From contig NC_058342.1 in the NCBI RefSeq assembly GCF_905475395.1, positions 26,384,640 through 26,448,639 of the forward strand: DNA of 64,000 nucleotides, in the 5' to 3' direction. Source of the DNA: Chrysoperla carnea. Lineage: Eukaryota; Arthropoda; Insecta; Neuroptera; Chrysopidae. Positions 11,801 to 23,715 of this stretch are shown here, piece by piece (the stretch's first letter is position 1; each line of letters starts with the position of its first letter). Under the pieces are notes generated by a model. That model searched no databases, was not told where the DNA came from, and was given only the letters and a program-made list of their open reading frames with translations. A program made the position numbers and the translations under genes.

Positions 11801-14800
11801 TAAAAAACGGCACTCATCTGATTTCCGCACCCCGGCGCACGATATGGTTAAGATGACCCTGGCTACTGATAGGTACAACCCTGTTTTTATGAATATTAAT
11901 ACATTTAGTTTTCCATAATTTGATAGAGTGAATAAAAATCGTGGATCGTGTAAGAAAATAATCCAAAATTATTAAAAATCTAGTGTATTATTGGCGACAA
12001 ATTGCAGCTGGATAAGATAACCAAATTCCCGATTTTCTCAGTTTTATCCTAGGTATTTGGATAAATGTAAGTCGATGTTATCAATTTTCTTTAATTTTGT
12101 ATTATGAATTATTCTTAGTTTTTCATTACAAAACATTTTTGAAACAGTTCACTAAAATTAAATCTCCTTTTACATCGAAGGATTTAAACCAAAACAGGAA
12201 CATTTTTTGTTTGTTTTAGCTTGGCAAAAATTTCAAACTAATTTGCGATTTACTGTTAGAAAAAAACGTATATTTTAAGTCCCCGGCACAAAAAATTTGA
12301 TCGCTATGTATGTCTATCTGTGGCATCGTAACTGTGGCAGGTTTTTCTAGCAATGGTTTTCTAGACATGTTTCATCAAAATCGGTTCAACCCCTGACACA
12401 AAAAGAGGTGTGTTATAAGTTTGATGTGTTTATCTGTAGCATCATAGCTCCTAAACGGATAACCCAACTTGATCGACAGTTATCTATAGCTAAGTTTCAA
12501 GAAAACCGGTATAGTTTGGATAGAGTTACAGAGGAAAAACCGCATTTTTTAGGGGTTTTTTTAATTTTGTAAATTTCACGTGTACTTACCTTGTAAAGCA
12601 CCAAGCGATTGTAAAGTATTTGAATTTATAAATCCTAAAAATAACAGCGATTATTTTAGTTTTATTGTTTACTTATGCTGTGTTTAGTCGAAATGAGCGC
12701 TGGTTGCTCTATAACAAAATTTTCAAGTAACCGACTCACAGTGAACTGTCAAGTAGGACTTAACTGGCTTCTTACTATTCATAAGCGCTTTTTTCGGCTA
12801 AACGCAACCTTTAAAAGACAAGTACTAGTAATGGACAACTTAACGTTGTAAATCGATTTTTAAGTCGCCCATTACTAAACAAGAAAATTGTGCTAAAGTA
12901 GAACTTCATTCTTATAAGTCGGCTTATATATTTAAACAATTTATCAGCCTAATAAGCAAAATTTTATCTCTGCTGGTATTATGTAGTTTTACTTCTTCGA
13001 TAATAACAAATATACTCATTTATAAATAATGTAAACAATAAATACATACTCCAGCTACCCTGTCTATTGTATTCATAGATGGCCCTCAATCTGTCATCTA
13101 TCTAACTTTGCCTATATTGCGAGTGCCTTTTCGTTTATCAACTAACTTCATGGTGTTAAAAAAATTGTAACTAACTTCAACATGTAGTTTTCGCGTCATC
13201 CTGTGCGCGCGCATCATAAAAATTCAATCTCGTAATTATTTTAAAAAAATATAACTTTTCTCTCGCGCTTAAAGAAATATAACTTGCCGTTAAGACACTT
13301 TTTTTCGTGAAATACATTGCCATACCTTTATCAGGGTTATTACGAATATTACATACTATTCATGGAATTAAATAAAAAATTTTAAGATAAATTCAGTTCT
13401 AGGGTGGATGTGAACTACCCTAACCTACCCTCCTCTCAGTACCAACAAGCAATTGACCTAAATATTATGAAAATCGGAGATGAGAATATCCTAATTTATA
13501 AAATGAAAGTCAGCTTTTTTTTAAATTATTTCCCTAATGTTATTCGAATTTTATTCCAATTCATAAAGATCGACTTTGGAGCACAATTATTCTTGAATTA
13601 AATGATACTAACCTTTGACATCATTCTGATCTGGTAAAACACGCATGATGTCGTTTAAATAATGTTCAAGACTTCGCATATTTTCTAAAGGATTTGTGCT
13701 GTTTGTATTTCCAGGAACATTTCGATCCTGTAATTATTCAAAATACGATCAAAATTTCGCCTCCTTATATACATAATATTTCATGTATGGACACCTAACA
13801 CAAGAAATTCCTCTTATTAGTTCGGTTCTTTAGCTTAAAAACAAAAGTCAATTCCGTTCGTTTTACCAAAAAAATTCTGAAACGTTTTAACCCAACATAT
13901 TTTTAATGCGATTTTGTGATTCACTTTCAAGATTGCTACACAAGAAATTCTCGAAATCGTACATTTTCTTCAAACTTCTAAAATCAAATGGAAACAACTC
14001 CTTAAAATGAGTTTGAAACAACTTTGCATACGTGGAAAAATCGATTTAGAGATTATATAGAGATAACTGATTTTTAAGGTGGATCTTAAAATGAGATAAT
14101 TTAAAGAAAACGAGTCTTTTCGATTCAAAATAAGACCATCTTTTTAGCTAACGAACCAGACTAAAACTAGATCTTTAATTTAATTTAAGCGCTAGAGGTC
14201 CGTTAGTGAAAAATTATGCCAAGAAATTTTTTCTGAAATTATTGTAAGAAAAAACATCGTGATATAATTTTTCTTGCATATTTCCTAGTACAAGCAATTC
14301 AGAAAAAAAAAACATTACCTCTGAGCTCAAACATTTTAGGGACTCAATGAAAATTTGACTTTAGGTTGAAAAATAACTATCAATTTTACTGTCTTGTTGA
14401 ACGTTGAAAAATTAATAAATGGAAAAATCTGAGTTTCACAAATAACACGAAAGCTATGCGTGAAAGAAGTTCTAAAGTTTTTTTCACAGTCATATTGGTA
14501 AATGCATTAGCAACGCAAAACTGCTAAATAGCAACGCCATCAGTATCGAATCCAAACCATAGACATATAAGAATAGACCGCGCTAGTAACGGACGATCGT
14601 GTAAGTGGGATTCCAGACTCGGTAAAAAGAGAATGATGCTCTGACGTATGTTTTGTCTCTTTTTTTGGGCGTGACTTACTGGTGCACTTGTCCACTTACA
14701 GTAAGCACTTGTCCTGTTAATGCGCAAACGCAACTAAAGCGGCACCGTTGAGCGTTACACAAATTCATATGTTTATGATGTCATTTTAAAAAATTTTGTG

Positions 14801-17800
14801 GATTAGCTAAGATTTGAACCAGCCATCTTCAGAATAACAAGCAGATGATATAAGGTATTTGGAAATTTATGAAAAAATACCTCGCGATTTACTTTTTTAA
14901 ACAACATGATGGCCCAAATTAAAACAATTATTTTAATGTTTTATATAATTATTTAACAAAATTTGTGTTGTAAAAACTGTTACATTAACCTCTTTTATAT
15001 GCGTATGGCATGTGCGTATGTTTTACAAGATTTTAAACAAGCGTGTCTATATAAATATTATATATCTATGGACTATCAAACTAGTTCTTTTTATTATCGC
15101 TAGAGAGAGGCTCTAAGAGTTTACGAAACAAAATCCTGCAGCTCGATAAACAAGGCATATAATTTTTTCATCAAGAAGTGTTATTAAAAATTTTTTATAT
15201 TTAATTTAAATATAGGTATCTAATTCAGCAAATAATTTATTAATTTAAATTTAACAAAAATTTATTTATTTATTACTAAAAACATAGGGCACAAGTTTTG
15301 ATTTAAAGCAAACAGTCGGCTAAACAACATGAGACGTACAAGAATTAAGGCTGTTCTAAACGTACCCGCCCGCAGAAACACTGGCAACAGAACAGAAAAG
15401 TCGGGGAGTGATCTGTTAGATGAAACCGAGAAAAACAAGGCGACATCAAATGATAATAACGATAAAAAAGTTTCCATCGAAACTATTTCATCAATACGTC
15501 GTAATATAAATACCGAAACAGAGAAACCTGTTAGGGATGACGTATCATCATCAAATTTTGTAAAACTGGATGAAAATGAAAATACGTCAGTTGTTCATCC
15601 ATGTTCGTCCGAATGTAGACCTAGAACACGCTCGATGTCACGATGTTCAAATATCCAACAAATCCAAAAGCAACAACAACCTATAATAAAACGTAAAGCA
15701 CGTCGTTCCGATATCGCCGAAGCAAAACGTGATTTTTATAATAAATTTCGTACAAGAACACCAGATCGAAAAGAGTTAACAATGAAGGATCTTATCTATT
15801 ATAATCCAACGTCAAATCCCATGTTAAAGCAAACATCAACATCAAGCAAAGCAAGTAAAACTAAAAGTGTTCAAATTGACTCGGACTCGTCATCATCGGT
15901 TGATTCTAGTGATAATGATTCAATTTTTTCAAAGTCAACACTAGTGGAAGAAGAGAACGTTGATGATTCAGAAAAAGAAAATATCCAACTTGAACCACAA
16001 GTTCGAATTGGTGAAAATGGAGAAGTTGTTTTAGATGAGCAAAGTGTGGTAATTGAAACAACCGATCAAAAAAAACAACGTATGAACAAATCACATGAAT
16101 TATCTGAAACAGCGATTAATTACGATGAATTAGACACCAAATACGGCTCTTACAAACGTGGTAAACGTAAAGGAGATTGGAGTGTATATGAAACGAAAAA
16201 ATTTTATCGTGTACTTCAAATGATTGGTACAAATTTTTCAATGATGTCGACATATTTTAAAAATCGTACTAGACGTGACATAAAAAATAAATTTAAAAAA
16301 GAAGAGAAAATTAATCCTCAATTAATTGATAAAGCTTTGTTGAATCCGTGCACATTTGATTTAGAACAATTACAAAAATCATTAGATCGAGATAAACAAT
16401 TATTCGATGAGGAACAATTAAATAAAAAAAAAATGGAAGAAATTAAACGACAGGAACGAATGCAACGAAAACCGAAAACTAATGAGAAACGTGTTCGATA
16501 TAAAACTGGTAGTTTTCTAGCACGTCAGATTTATGCTAGTAAAAGTGATATGATACAAGATTTCGACGAAGATGATCCCCTTCTAACAGTGGTACCTTCC
16601 ACATCGACAGCCGAAGCAGATTCGCAACTAGATCCCCCTCCAATAATGGCACCTTCCATCGGGATATCAAATACCACATCGACAGCCGAGGTAGTTTCAC
16701 AACTAGATCACCCTCCAACATTGGTACCTTCAATAATGGTATCAAATGCCACATCGACAGCCGAGGTAGTTTCACAACTAGAGCACCCTCCAACATTGGT
16801 ACCTTCAATAATGGTATCAAATGCCACATCGACAGCCGAGGTAGTTTCACAACTAGAGCACCCTCCAACATTGGTACCTTCAATAATGGTATCAAATGCC
16901 ACATCGACAGCCGAGGTTGATTCTCAATTAGTTAATCATAATCCAATTGATAGTAATCCAACTACAGAGGTTTCTAATCAAAATTTAGAAGAAAATAATC
17001 CAAAAACTGATGAACGACCCCTAAAAAAATTTAATTCCTCATATGAAGATGAATCAGAAAAAGAATCAGAAGAAGAATCAGAAGATGAATCAGAAGATGA
17101 TGAAACTAAGAAACTCCTAAGAGTAATGTTTTTTTAAACAAACTACAACGCGTTGTGGCCGTAAGATCTGTTCTAAACTTACGACAAATTTTGAAATTAA
17201 GGGATTGGAAGATATTACTACAAAATTTTTGTTAAAATTAAATAAAATTAGGCCCAAAGCATCGCAAGGTGCCTTTTTTGTAACAAAATGTTTTTTTAAA
17301 CAAACTACAACGCGTTGTGGCCGTAAGATCTGTTCTAAACTTATGACAAATTTTGAAATTTAGGGATTAGAAGATATTACTACAAAATTTTTGTTAAAAT
17401 TAAATTAAAATTAGGTCCAAAGCATCGCAAGGTGCCTTTTTGTAACAGTACTGACTTAATCATATTATAAAATAAAACTTAATCATTAAAGTTCATAAAA
17501 TATACAAAACATTCGATTGGTTTTATTTTCGTCATAATAGACCTTTTTATTTTAGAAAAAAAACTTCAAAAAATTATTTGAAAAGGGAGATGCCATATAT
17601 TTTCTATTTTTTGTCTACAGTTCTGTTTGACAAAGATAGAAAATATTATTGTATTTGTCATTACTTGTATAATTTTTTGACAACTGCTCGAACCAGGGTT
17701 GCCAGGTTTTTTTTCCGACTCGTCGACGACCCGTGGCGCTAAAGTCGCCGCGATTAATTCAAATGGTAAAAGTGAAATAAATTTTTTTTCAATTCTAATT

Positions 17801-20800
17801 TATCAAGAATTATAGAATTATTATCATTATTATTATTCAACAAATTTTTAAATACGTATTGCAACTCAAAATAATGATTAAACTTATTTATTTTCCAAAC
17901 AATTAAATTAGCTTAAACAATACTTGTTGCGCACAATACTATTCAATTTTCATTTCATTGTTTAATTTCAAAAGTCGCCCATCGGCGACGAGTTGCCTTC
18001 AGTAAAATTTTAATCGTCAAGCATTGTCAAAAGTAGTAGCCTAAAAGGCGATAAGTCGCCCTATCTGGCAACCCTGGCTCGAATCAAAATATGAACTTTC
18101 AAAAACATTTTTAGAGCTTTTACTAAATTACGTTCCGTTTTATCATTACTTAACATTTGATTCGACTTCAGTTTTTGACAAGTAAAATGTTACATTCAAT
18201 TTGGCGGTAGGTAAGTAAGTTTTATTTTAATCAGAACGAGAACCTAATCCTTTGTTATTTTATATAACTTTTATTAAAACTTAACGTAGTTCATTTCAAT
18301 TTTAAAGTCGTAGAAAAAATGAAAATTTGCAGAATTTTGTTTGAAATTTATTTTATATGAGTTTAAAAGTTATCTGTGGAAAATTGACATTTTCCATGTC
18401 CTAGTTTTCCAAATATTCCTGATGACAATTACTTTATGTAATTGTACACATCTACAGTCAAATATTCATCAAGTCTCTAAAATTTTTAAGTTTAAAATCT
18501 CTTGCTTGTACTATTCCTTCCCTCTTTAGCGCCTTCTCTAATGATCTAATCTGATGGAAATGGAAAAAAAAATATGTCACTTTCAGTAACAATTAAAAGT
18601 GTTTCTCAATTATTAAAAATTTACATAGACTTGTTAATCGATGATAATTACAAATGTATATTAAAATAACCGTTATTATTCAAATTCACTTTCACCGTAA
18701 TTGAAGGTACCTAAGTCCAAAAAAAAAATTTAGTCTAACCTATTTTTTTATCGTTTTAATTCCACGTGGAATTTTTTTAAATTTAAATTGACATGAATTC
18801 AATTTTTTTTTTGTTAGAAAGGAGCTGCTAATTTTTACTAAAATAAAAACATTTTTTTCTTAAAAATTTTTCTTTGATCTGTCAAAAAAAAATAACCTAA
18901 AAAAAGCGCAGTCAAAATGTGTGTGTGTCCAGAAATTTATTCTAGAACCCAGATTTTTCGTGTGTACATTTTCATAGAATAAATATTGATTTTCGCATTC
19001 ATAAAGACGTCATTGAAATTTTAAAAATCACTTTTTATTTTGAGCAAATTAAATTTTTAAAATTGCATAGAAATAAAAAGGTTTTTTCGATTTTGGAGTC
19101 CTTGTAAATTTGAAAAACTATTCATGTCCCGAACTCGAAGGTTTTTTATTCAATGCTCGCTGATTTTAATACATATTGCCTATACTGCTTGAAAAATGTT
19201 AAGGCATTTTCGGATTTACTTTTATTTTTGGATTTCTTTAGCTAGCTTAAAATCATTACTGAATAGCTTTTGTGATTCAACCAGACTGCGTTTTTTTCTA
19301 AAATGACCCAAATTCGTTTAATCATAAATAAAACTGACTAACTGAAAGATCCATGGATTGTATGGATTTCTTGATTTGAAAAAAGAAACTATTGAACTAA
19401 AAAATCTGGGCAAAAATAACTAAATAGTTAGGTTTTTTTGATCTAATAAAATTTCGACTAACAATTTTTAAGCCTAATAAACCCGAAATTAATGAGCATA
19501 ATTCACTTAAAACAAGTCAATAAACCCTCCTTTAGTCTAGTGACCTATATTTTTTTAAATGGGGACAATTTTGCATAAAAATAGGTCAAATAAAAAAAAA
19601 AATAAAGCTCTGATATTTCTGGCAAATTTGTGGTTAAATCTTCAAGCAAAACACAATGCGCAACTCATGCAACGTAAAAAAACACCAAACACAAAAAGAA
19701 AACAAAAAATAAAATTTTATTTAGCAAAAAATTATAAAAATTTTGAAGAAAAAAAAAAAAGAGAAAAAAATTATTTACAAAATTTATTAAAGCGATTAAT
19801 TTTTCATTTGTTCATGCAAATTATTAATATTTTTGAATCAAAAGAAAAACAAATTTTTTTTTCATATCATACAATCAATTTTCCAATCAATCCAGTGATT
19901 TTGTTTCAATTAATTTTTTTTCAATTAGAAAATACAGTAAAACCGTTTAATCGGCAAAAAGGTTCAAGCTGAATCCATAGCCGTAATGATCATGTTGCTA
20001 GGGGCACATTTGGTGATTTTTTACCATAATCATCCTTCTCCGAAAAAAAAAATGAAAATCCGGTCGCCAAAAGACAAGCTTGAACATCAAGGCTCGAGTT
20101 ATAGATTTGAGATTCTCCTTGATTTCCAGCTTGTCTTTTTCCAATCAAGTTATTTTTCTTCGGAAAATGATGATTTAAGTGAAAAAGCAATCTACTAGCG
20201 GCACCATTATCGACTTTAGTGACTCTTTTCCACTAAAATCATACTTCTCTGATAAAAAATGAAAATCCGAAAAGCTGGAACACCAAAGGCTGCAGTTAGA
20301 GGTTTGAGATTAATCTTGGTTTCCAGATTGTCTTTTCACAATCAGGTTTTTATTTTTCTTTGGAAAATTATGATTTGAGTGAAAAAGCCACTTTTCCATC
20401 AAAATCATCCTTCTCCCATAAAAAATAAACCCGGTCGTCAAAACACAAAACACGCGTCATTTTGGGGAATCTCAAACTCCCCAACCCGACTCTTTGATGT
20501 TCCTGCTTGCCTTTTCACAATCAGATTTTCATCTTTCTTCGAAAATGGAAGATTTTTAGTGTGTCACCAAATATGCTCCTAATGACATTTCTCATTGGAA
20601 GATAATTATCCCAGCGAGATAAAATGTACATATATCGGATATAATGACCATAATTGGACGGTCATTTCAATGTCACTATAATCGATTTTTCACAAGATAT
20701 TTTAGATATACCAAAATTTGTTTTTCCAAAATGGTTAACCCAAGTGATTATTTAATGAACTTAAGTGCTAATGTTAGAATTTGATGAATTTAAGCGAAAA

Positions 20801-23047
20801 ATAAAGCACAAAGCTGTATTTACATTTTACAAAAAAAAATTTGTAGCAAGGTATTTTTGGGGTGGCAGGCGGTCTGTGGTTTTTTGATTTTGAATGCAAT
20901 TTTCTTTTTTTTTTTTGCAAAAACAACAAAAATATATTAAAAAAACAAAACAATAGAACGCAACGTGAGTGATTGAATTTAGTGGTGGGGGTTATATAAC
21001 ACGTTTAAAAAAAAAAAAACAATTGTAAATGTATTTGTGGAGCAGGACAGACATAGGCAAACAATCGCTTGGAAAACTGCTCTGATGGAATTTTTCTTGT
21101 TTTTCTAATCGGTACAGAATTTTATCTGTTTTTACAAAGATACTCTTTCCCGAACAAAAAATGAAAGGATTCAATTTTTCAATATGACGTTAAATTTCCT
21201 AAAAAATGTAAAAAATCCTAATTTCTAGGCAATTTTGGTATTATAAATGCGCATTTCGATTAAGATATAGTCATGCTCAGATCGAGTATTATTCATCGCA
21301 AATTTGATTCATGTATCTAAAAGTTATCTCTTTCTAAAGAGGTGAAAAATTTGCTAGTCTCAAAATACCGTCGAGATTTCCTATTCGTCAAAAAATTTGC
21401 TGGGCAACCACTTTGCATCGTTCTATCCTTAATTTTTTCAGTTTGGCTTTTGGCAATCAGATTTTCATTTTTCCTAGTAAAATTTCAACTGCGAAGTAAA
21501 TCAAATTCTATGTAGCCTGGTTGAATTTCCCCTTCTGACAGTGGTGAAAAGAGCGAGATTCGCCCTTCAAAATCATACTGAAAAATTATATTCTTCCATT
21601 TTTGTTCGAACGTATTATTTTACCTTCCCTTGAAAATGTAACTTCGTTTTAAATTCCGATTAACACATTCCGTAATCCGACAAACAAATAAACCATAACG
21701 TAATAAACCGTTTCTGGACTTAATCGGTCGTGATTTGCATCTGTGTAATGACAATGAGAGATGTAAAATCCCCGACTAGATAAACAAGAATATTGGCATC
21801 ATTTGAGGGAAGGCTTTCTTTAGTGTTGCTGTTTCTGCGCAGAGTGTGGACCTATGGCGTGTCCTAGTATAGTATACGTGAGATATTTGATATGTGGGTG
21901 CGTAGTCTCGTTCGTAATGTACCTGATAAGAGGGTAGCAGCATCTCGCATCCCTCGTCCATGTTAGTGATTTCAAATGTGGGCTGTGGTTGACCAACAAC
22001 ATTTGCCGGGAACATGCCCTTGCCGGGGTACGAGGTGCTGCGTCGAAACTTAACTGGTGACGACATCACGTTTGACGATTGTACACTAAAGGTGGGACTT
22101 GGTTTACGACCCACCTGCAGTCCACCGGCTGACTGTATTGGCAACATATTTGGTACAGAACGACCACGTGACCATGCTGCAGCGCCAGTCGAGCCGGATG
22201 ATAGACCACTGGAAGTCCAATTACCTCCAGTACCTTGCGGTTGCCAGGCCCCACCTGTACCAGCCGCCCCACCTTGGCTCGCGTATCCACCACTTTTTGC
22301 AACCGCTGCAACATACTGTCCAGAGGGTGGCATCTGTTGTCTAGTTCCGCCACCAGCGGCATGCAAATAGTTATGTGTAGCTGTGATTGCTCTACGACCT
22401 AATGGACTGACCAATGAATTTGTTTGTGGCGGTCCTTGTTGATAGTTTTGACGACCAAAACCACCTTGGCCTGCACCTTGACTACTCCCGTTCGTGGTCG
22501 ATCCAGACCCAGACAAGAAAGCTGTTGATGACGAATCAACAGCGTCTGTACCCCATGGAGTTGTCCCAGGTGTGATTACTTGCACACTTCCATCACTATT
22601 GACCATTACGTTACCCCCAACAGTTGTACCAGCACTATTCACCACACCTCCAGTTCCAGCACTCACAACCGATTGATGATCAACCGATCCGGTGGACGAT
22701 GACACAACTGTTGACACTAATTGTTGTTGATCAACAATCACTGTACCACTTCCTGGTGAACTTTGATTATTATTTGAATTCACCACTGTTTTCAATTTAT
22801 TCTCTTGATTTGATTGTTGATTTGATTGATTCTGTGTTGATTGTTGATTACCAGTTTGATTACCACTTTGTTGAATAACAACCGATGTTGAGACGGCACT
22901 CAATGCGCCACTCGACGACATATTATCTACGTTTACACAATTCTTTTCTGTTGAAGATGATATTTTCGTCACTACATTGACGTTTGCAGCTAATTTTAAG
23001 TCACTACTTGTCACAATACTTGCTGTAGATGATGTCTCATCTTGCAT
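8900..23047 (-). CDS. orb2: Orb2/CPEB2-4-type cytoplasmic polyadenylation element-binding protein, 8 coding exons
   Basis: Sequence-specific mRNA-binding translational regulator of the CPEB2-4 subfamily (Orb2 in insects), acting in the cytoplasm on 3' UTRs. Minus-strand coding exons: 23047-21923, 13727-13613, 12634-12590, 11153-11017, 10940-10758, 10635-10425, 9807-9515, 9016-8900 (stop TAA 8902-8900). All have GT/AG borders and phases agree, giving 742 codons. The first exon is Ser/Thr/Gly/Gln/Asn-rich, with a Q/N tract at residues about 59-96 and an RRSTSYPG block. RRM1 starts near residue 485 (KVFVGGLP, then KGYAFLLF), RRM2 near 593 (KTVFVGGVP, then GAGRVAFSN). The C-terminal ZZ-type zinc module reads CDECQGQRCGG, then CANVTCLQYYCENCW, ending VPFRWC. 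I start at the ATG at 23047; an in-frame stop lies just upstream, but an AG at 23057-23058 could instead be the acceptor of a 5' exon. Length fits insect Orb2B. Confidence 0.93.
9808..10424. other. orb2 intron with a GC-richer patch of unknown origin
   Basis: This intron lies between the RRM2 exons. About 10020-10250 is clearly less AT-rich than its surroundings. A minus-strand frame there gives fragments such as FEIDIVP and is broken by stops; it may be a transposon scrap, but I do not recognise the family. Another less AT-rich, non-coding patch lies at about 11630-11880 in a neighbouring intron. Confidence 0.35.
15329..17137 (+). CDS. Bdp1: Transcription factor TFIIIB component B'' (Bdp1), intronless
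   Basis: Bdp1 joins TBP and Brf1 to form TFIIIB, which places RNA polymerase III on tRNA, 5S and U6 genes. The 602-residue frame starts MRRTRIKAV, matching the basic start typical of the family. It contains the conserved Bdp1 block ELTMKDLIYYNPTSNPM at about residues 149-165. A Myb/SANT domain runs from about residue 279 to 335 (GDWSVYETKKFYRVLQMIG, then FKNRTRRDIKNKFKKEE). A basic, charged helix follows. Residues about 425-530 are a 25-residue tandem repeat (period 75 bp). The C-terminus is acidic (Glu/Asp/Ser). The frame is uninterrupted, and the gene sits inside orb2's intron 21922-13728 on the opposite strand. The stop falls at the start of a 162-bp tandem duplication, so the extreme C-terminus may be a later change. 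A GTAATG near 17122 could alternatively be a donor. Confidence 0.9.
   Translation: MRRTRIKAVLNVPARRNTGNRTEKSGSDLLDETEKNKATSNDNNDKKVSIETISSIRRNINTETEKPVRDDVSSSNFVKLDENENTSVVHPCSSECRPRTRSMSRCSNIQQIQKQQQPIIKRKARRSDIAEAKRDFYNKFRTRTPDRKELTMKDLIYYNPTSNPMLKQTSTSSKASKTKSVQIDSDSSSSVDSSDNDSIFSKSTLVEEENVDDSEKENIQLEPQVRIGENGEVVLDEQSVVIETTDQKKQRMNKSHELSETAINYDELDTKYGSYKRGKRKGDWSVYETKKFYRVLQMIGTNFSMMSTYFKNRTRRDIKNKFKKEEKINPQLIDKALLNPCTFDLEQLQKSLDRDKQLFDEEQLNKKKMEEIKRQERMQRKPKTNEKRVRYKTGSFLARQIYASKSDMIQDFDEDDPLLTVVPSTSTAEADSQLDPPPIMAPSIGISNTTSTAEVVSQLDHPPTLVPSIMVSNATSTAEVVSQLEHPPTLVPSIMVSNATSTAEVVSQLEHPPTLVPSIMVSNATSTAEVDSQLVNHNPIDSNPTTEVSNQNLEENNPKTDERPLKKFNSSYEDESEKESEEESEDESEDDETKKLLRVMFF
16601..16915 (+). 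repeat. In-frame 75-bp coding minisatellite in Bdp1
   Basis: The word ACATCGACAGCCGA starts at 16601, 16676, 16751, 16826 and 16901, a period of exactly 75 bp (25 codons). The units read roughly ATSTAEVVSQLEHPP then TLVPSIMVSN. Units 3 and 4 are essentially identical and the first and last are diverged, which points to recent expansion from the middle. The same repeat creates a spurious open frame on the minus strand. Confidence 0.95.
17126..17447 (+). repeat. 162-bp tandem duplication at the Bdp1 3' end
   Basis: The block starting ATGTTTTTTTAAACAAACT at 17126 recurs at 17288 and ends at about 17447 in GGTGCCTTTTTGTAACA. The copies are nearly identical (a few substitutions and small indels). 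The first copy supplies the last residues and stop codon of Bdp1. AATAAAA motifs near 17241 and 17470 are possible polyadenylation signals. Confidence 0.9.
17694..18076. mobile_element. Non-autonomous hAT-like element, 383 bp
   Basis: The left end CAGGGTTGCCAG (17694) is the inverse of the right end CTGGCAACCCTG (ending 18076). It is flanked by an 8-bp direct repeat, GCTCGAAC (17686-17693) and GCTCGAAT (18077-18084), with one mismatch, as expected for hAT insertion. Subterminal GTCGCC/GGCGAC motifs recur on both sides. No coding capacity. It lies downstream of Bdp1 within the orb2 intron. Confidence 0.82.
18090..20029. other. orb2 intron, AT-rich, no gene seen
   Basis: The longest frame (19559-19972, plus, 137 residues) is Lys/Asn/Phe-rich low complexity in A/T-only codons, has no domain, and is best explained by composition. 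Confidence 0.5.
20030..20700. repeat. Three tandem diverged ~180-bp repeat units plus a dispersed tail
   Basis: The phrase TCATCCTTCTCC(G/C).AAAAAA(T) then AAAATCCGGTCG recurs at about 20030, 20240 and 20405, each followed by a CTTGTCTTTT(C/T) and ATTTTTCTT(T/C)GGAAAAT stretch. The tail (20590-20700, GATAATTATC, AAAATGTACATATAT, GGTCATTTCAATGTCACTATAATCG) matches the ends of the repeats near 3200-3290 and 31430-31703. It is non-coding. Confidence 0.6.
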
Positions 23048-23059
23048 TGCTTTCACTAA

Positions 23060-23715
23060 TTAAATTTATTTTTGATTTACACATTCATGGACGTCGTTTT
23101 CAGAGAGTTTTTTTTTTTTTTTGGACGTCGTCTTCAGAGAGTTTCACTTTCTAGGTATCTATTTATCACCATACACATACAATTAAAACAAATTAACACT
23201 TAACGTACATAAAAATTTTGTATTTAGGTACTCTGAGATATTTTTCAGTGAACAAAATCGAGCTAGAAATTAGAAAAAAATTTTATAAGTATATATATAT
23301 ATATAAATATATAACATTTTTTGAAATGGTATATATGTGTATATATTTAGAAGTGAATTTTTTTTAAATAAAATTAAACTTAAGTTAGCCAGCTAACTAA
23401 ATCACAAGGTTAAAAAACACTAAAAAAAAATTAAATTCACAATATTAAATAAAATTTATTTTAAATAAAATGAGACCTCTACGTTTCATATGCTCTTATG
23501 TTCACTGTTTCGTTTCAAACGAAATAAAAAAATGATATAAAAATTTTACTGTAATCATACATACACTTATAAAATTTTACTGTAGTATTAAATCTACTCT
23601 CTCAAAAAAAAAAAAAAAAAAAAGAAACTAAAAATTACACAAAAAATACCGAACGAAAAACTAATAAAAATTTGATAAAATTTGTTATGTGTGTCCGAAA
23701 AAATATATGTAGAAA
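23060..23715. other. Region upstream of the first orb2 coding exon, low complexity
   Basis: AT-rich with homopolymers and an AT dinucleotide run near 23295-23315. A direct repeat, TTTTTTTTTTGGACGTCGT versus ATGGACGTCGTTTTCAGAGAG, is visible at 23088-23140. Probably 5' UTR or intron of orb2. Confidence 0.4.

Noticed and set aside
16536-16904. 122-residue minus-strand repetitive frame (MWHLIPLLKVPML repeats)
   Set aside because: Exact shadow of the Bdp1 coding minisatellite on the other strand; the plus-strand protein has a real Myb/SANT domain.
19559-19972. 137-residue plus-strand frame in the orb2 intron
   Set aside because: Composed almost only of Lys/Asn/Phe/Ile codons in A/T-rich DNA, no domain, no splice or initiation support; consistent with compositional chance.
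22014-22878. Several Pro/His-rich frames on both strands over the orb2 first exon
   Set aside because: Shadows of the Ser/Gly/Gln-rich orb2 exon in other frames.
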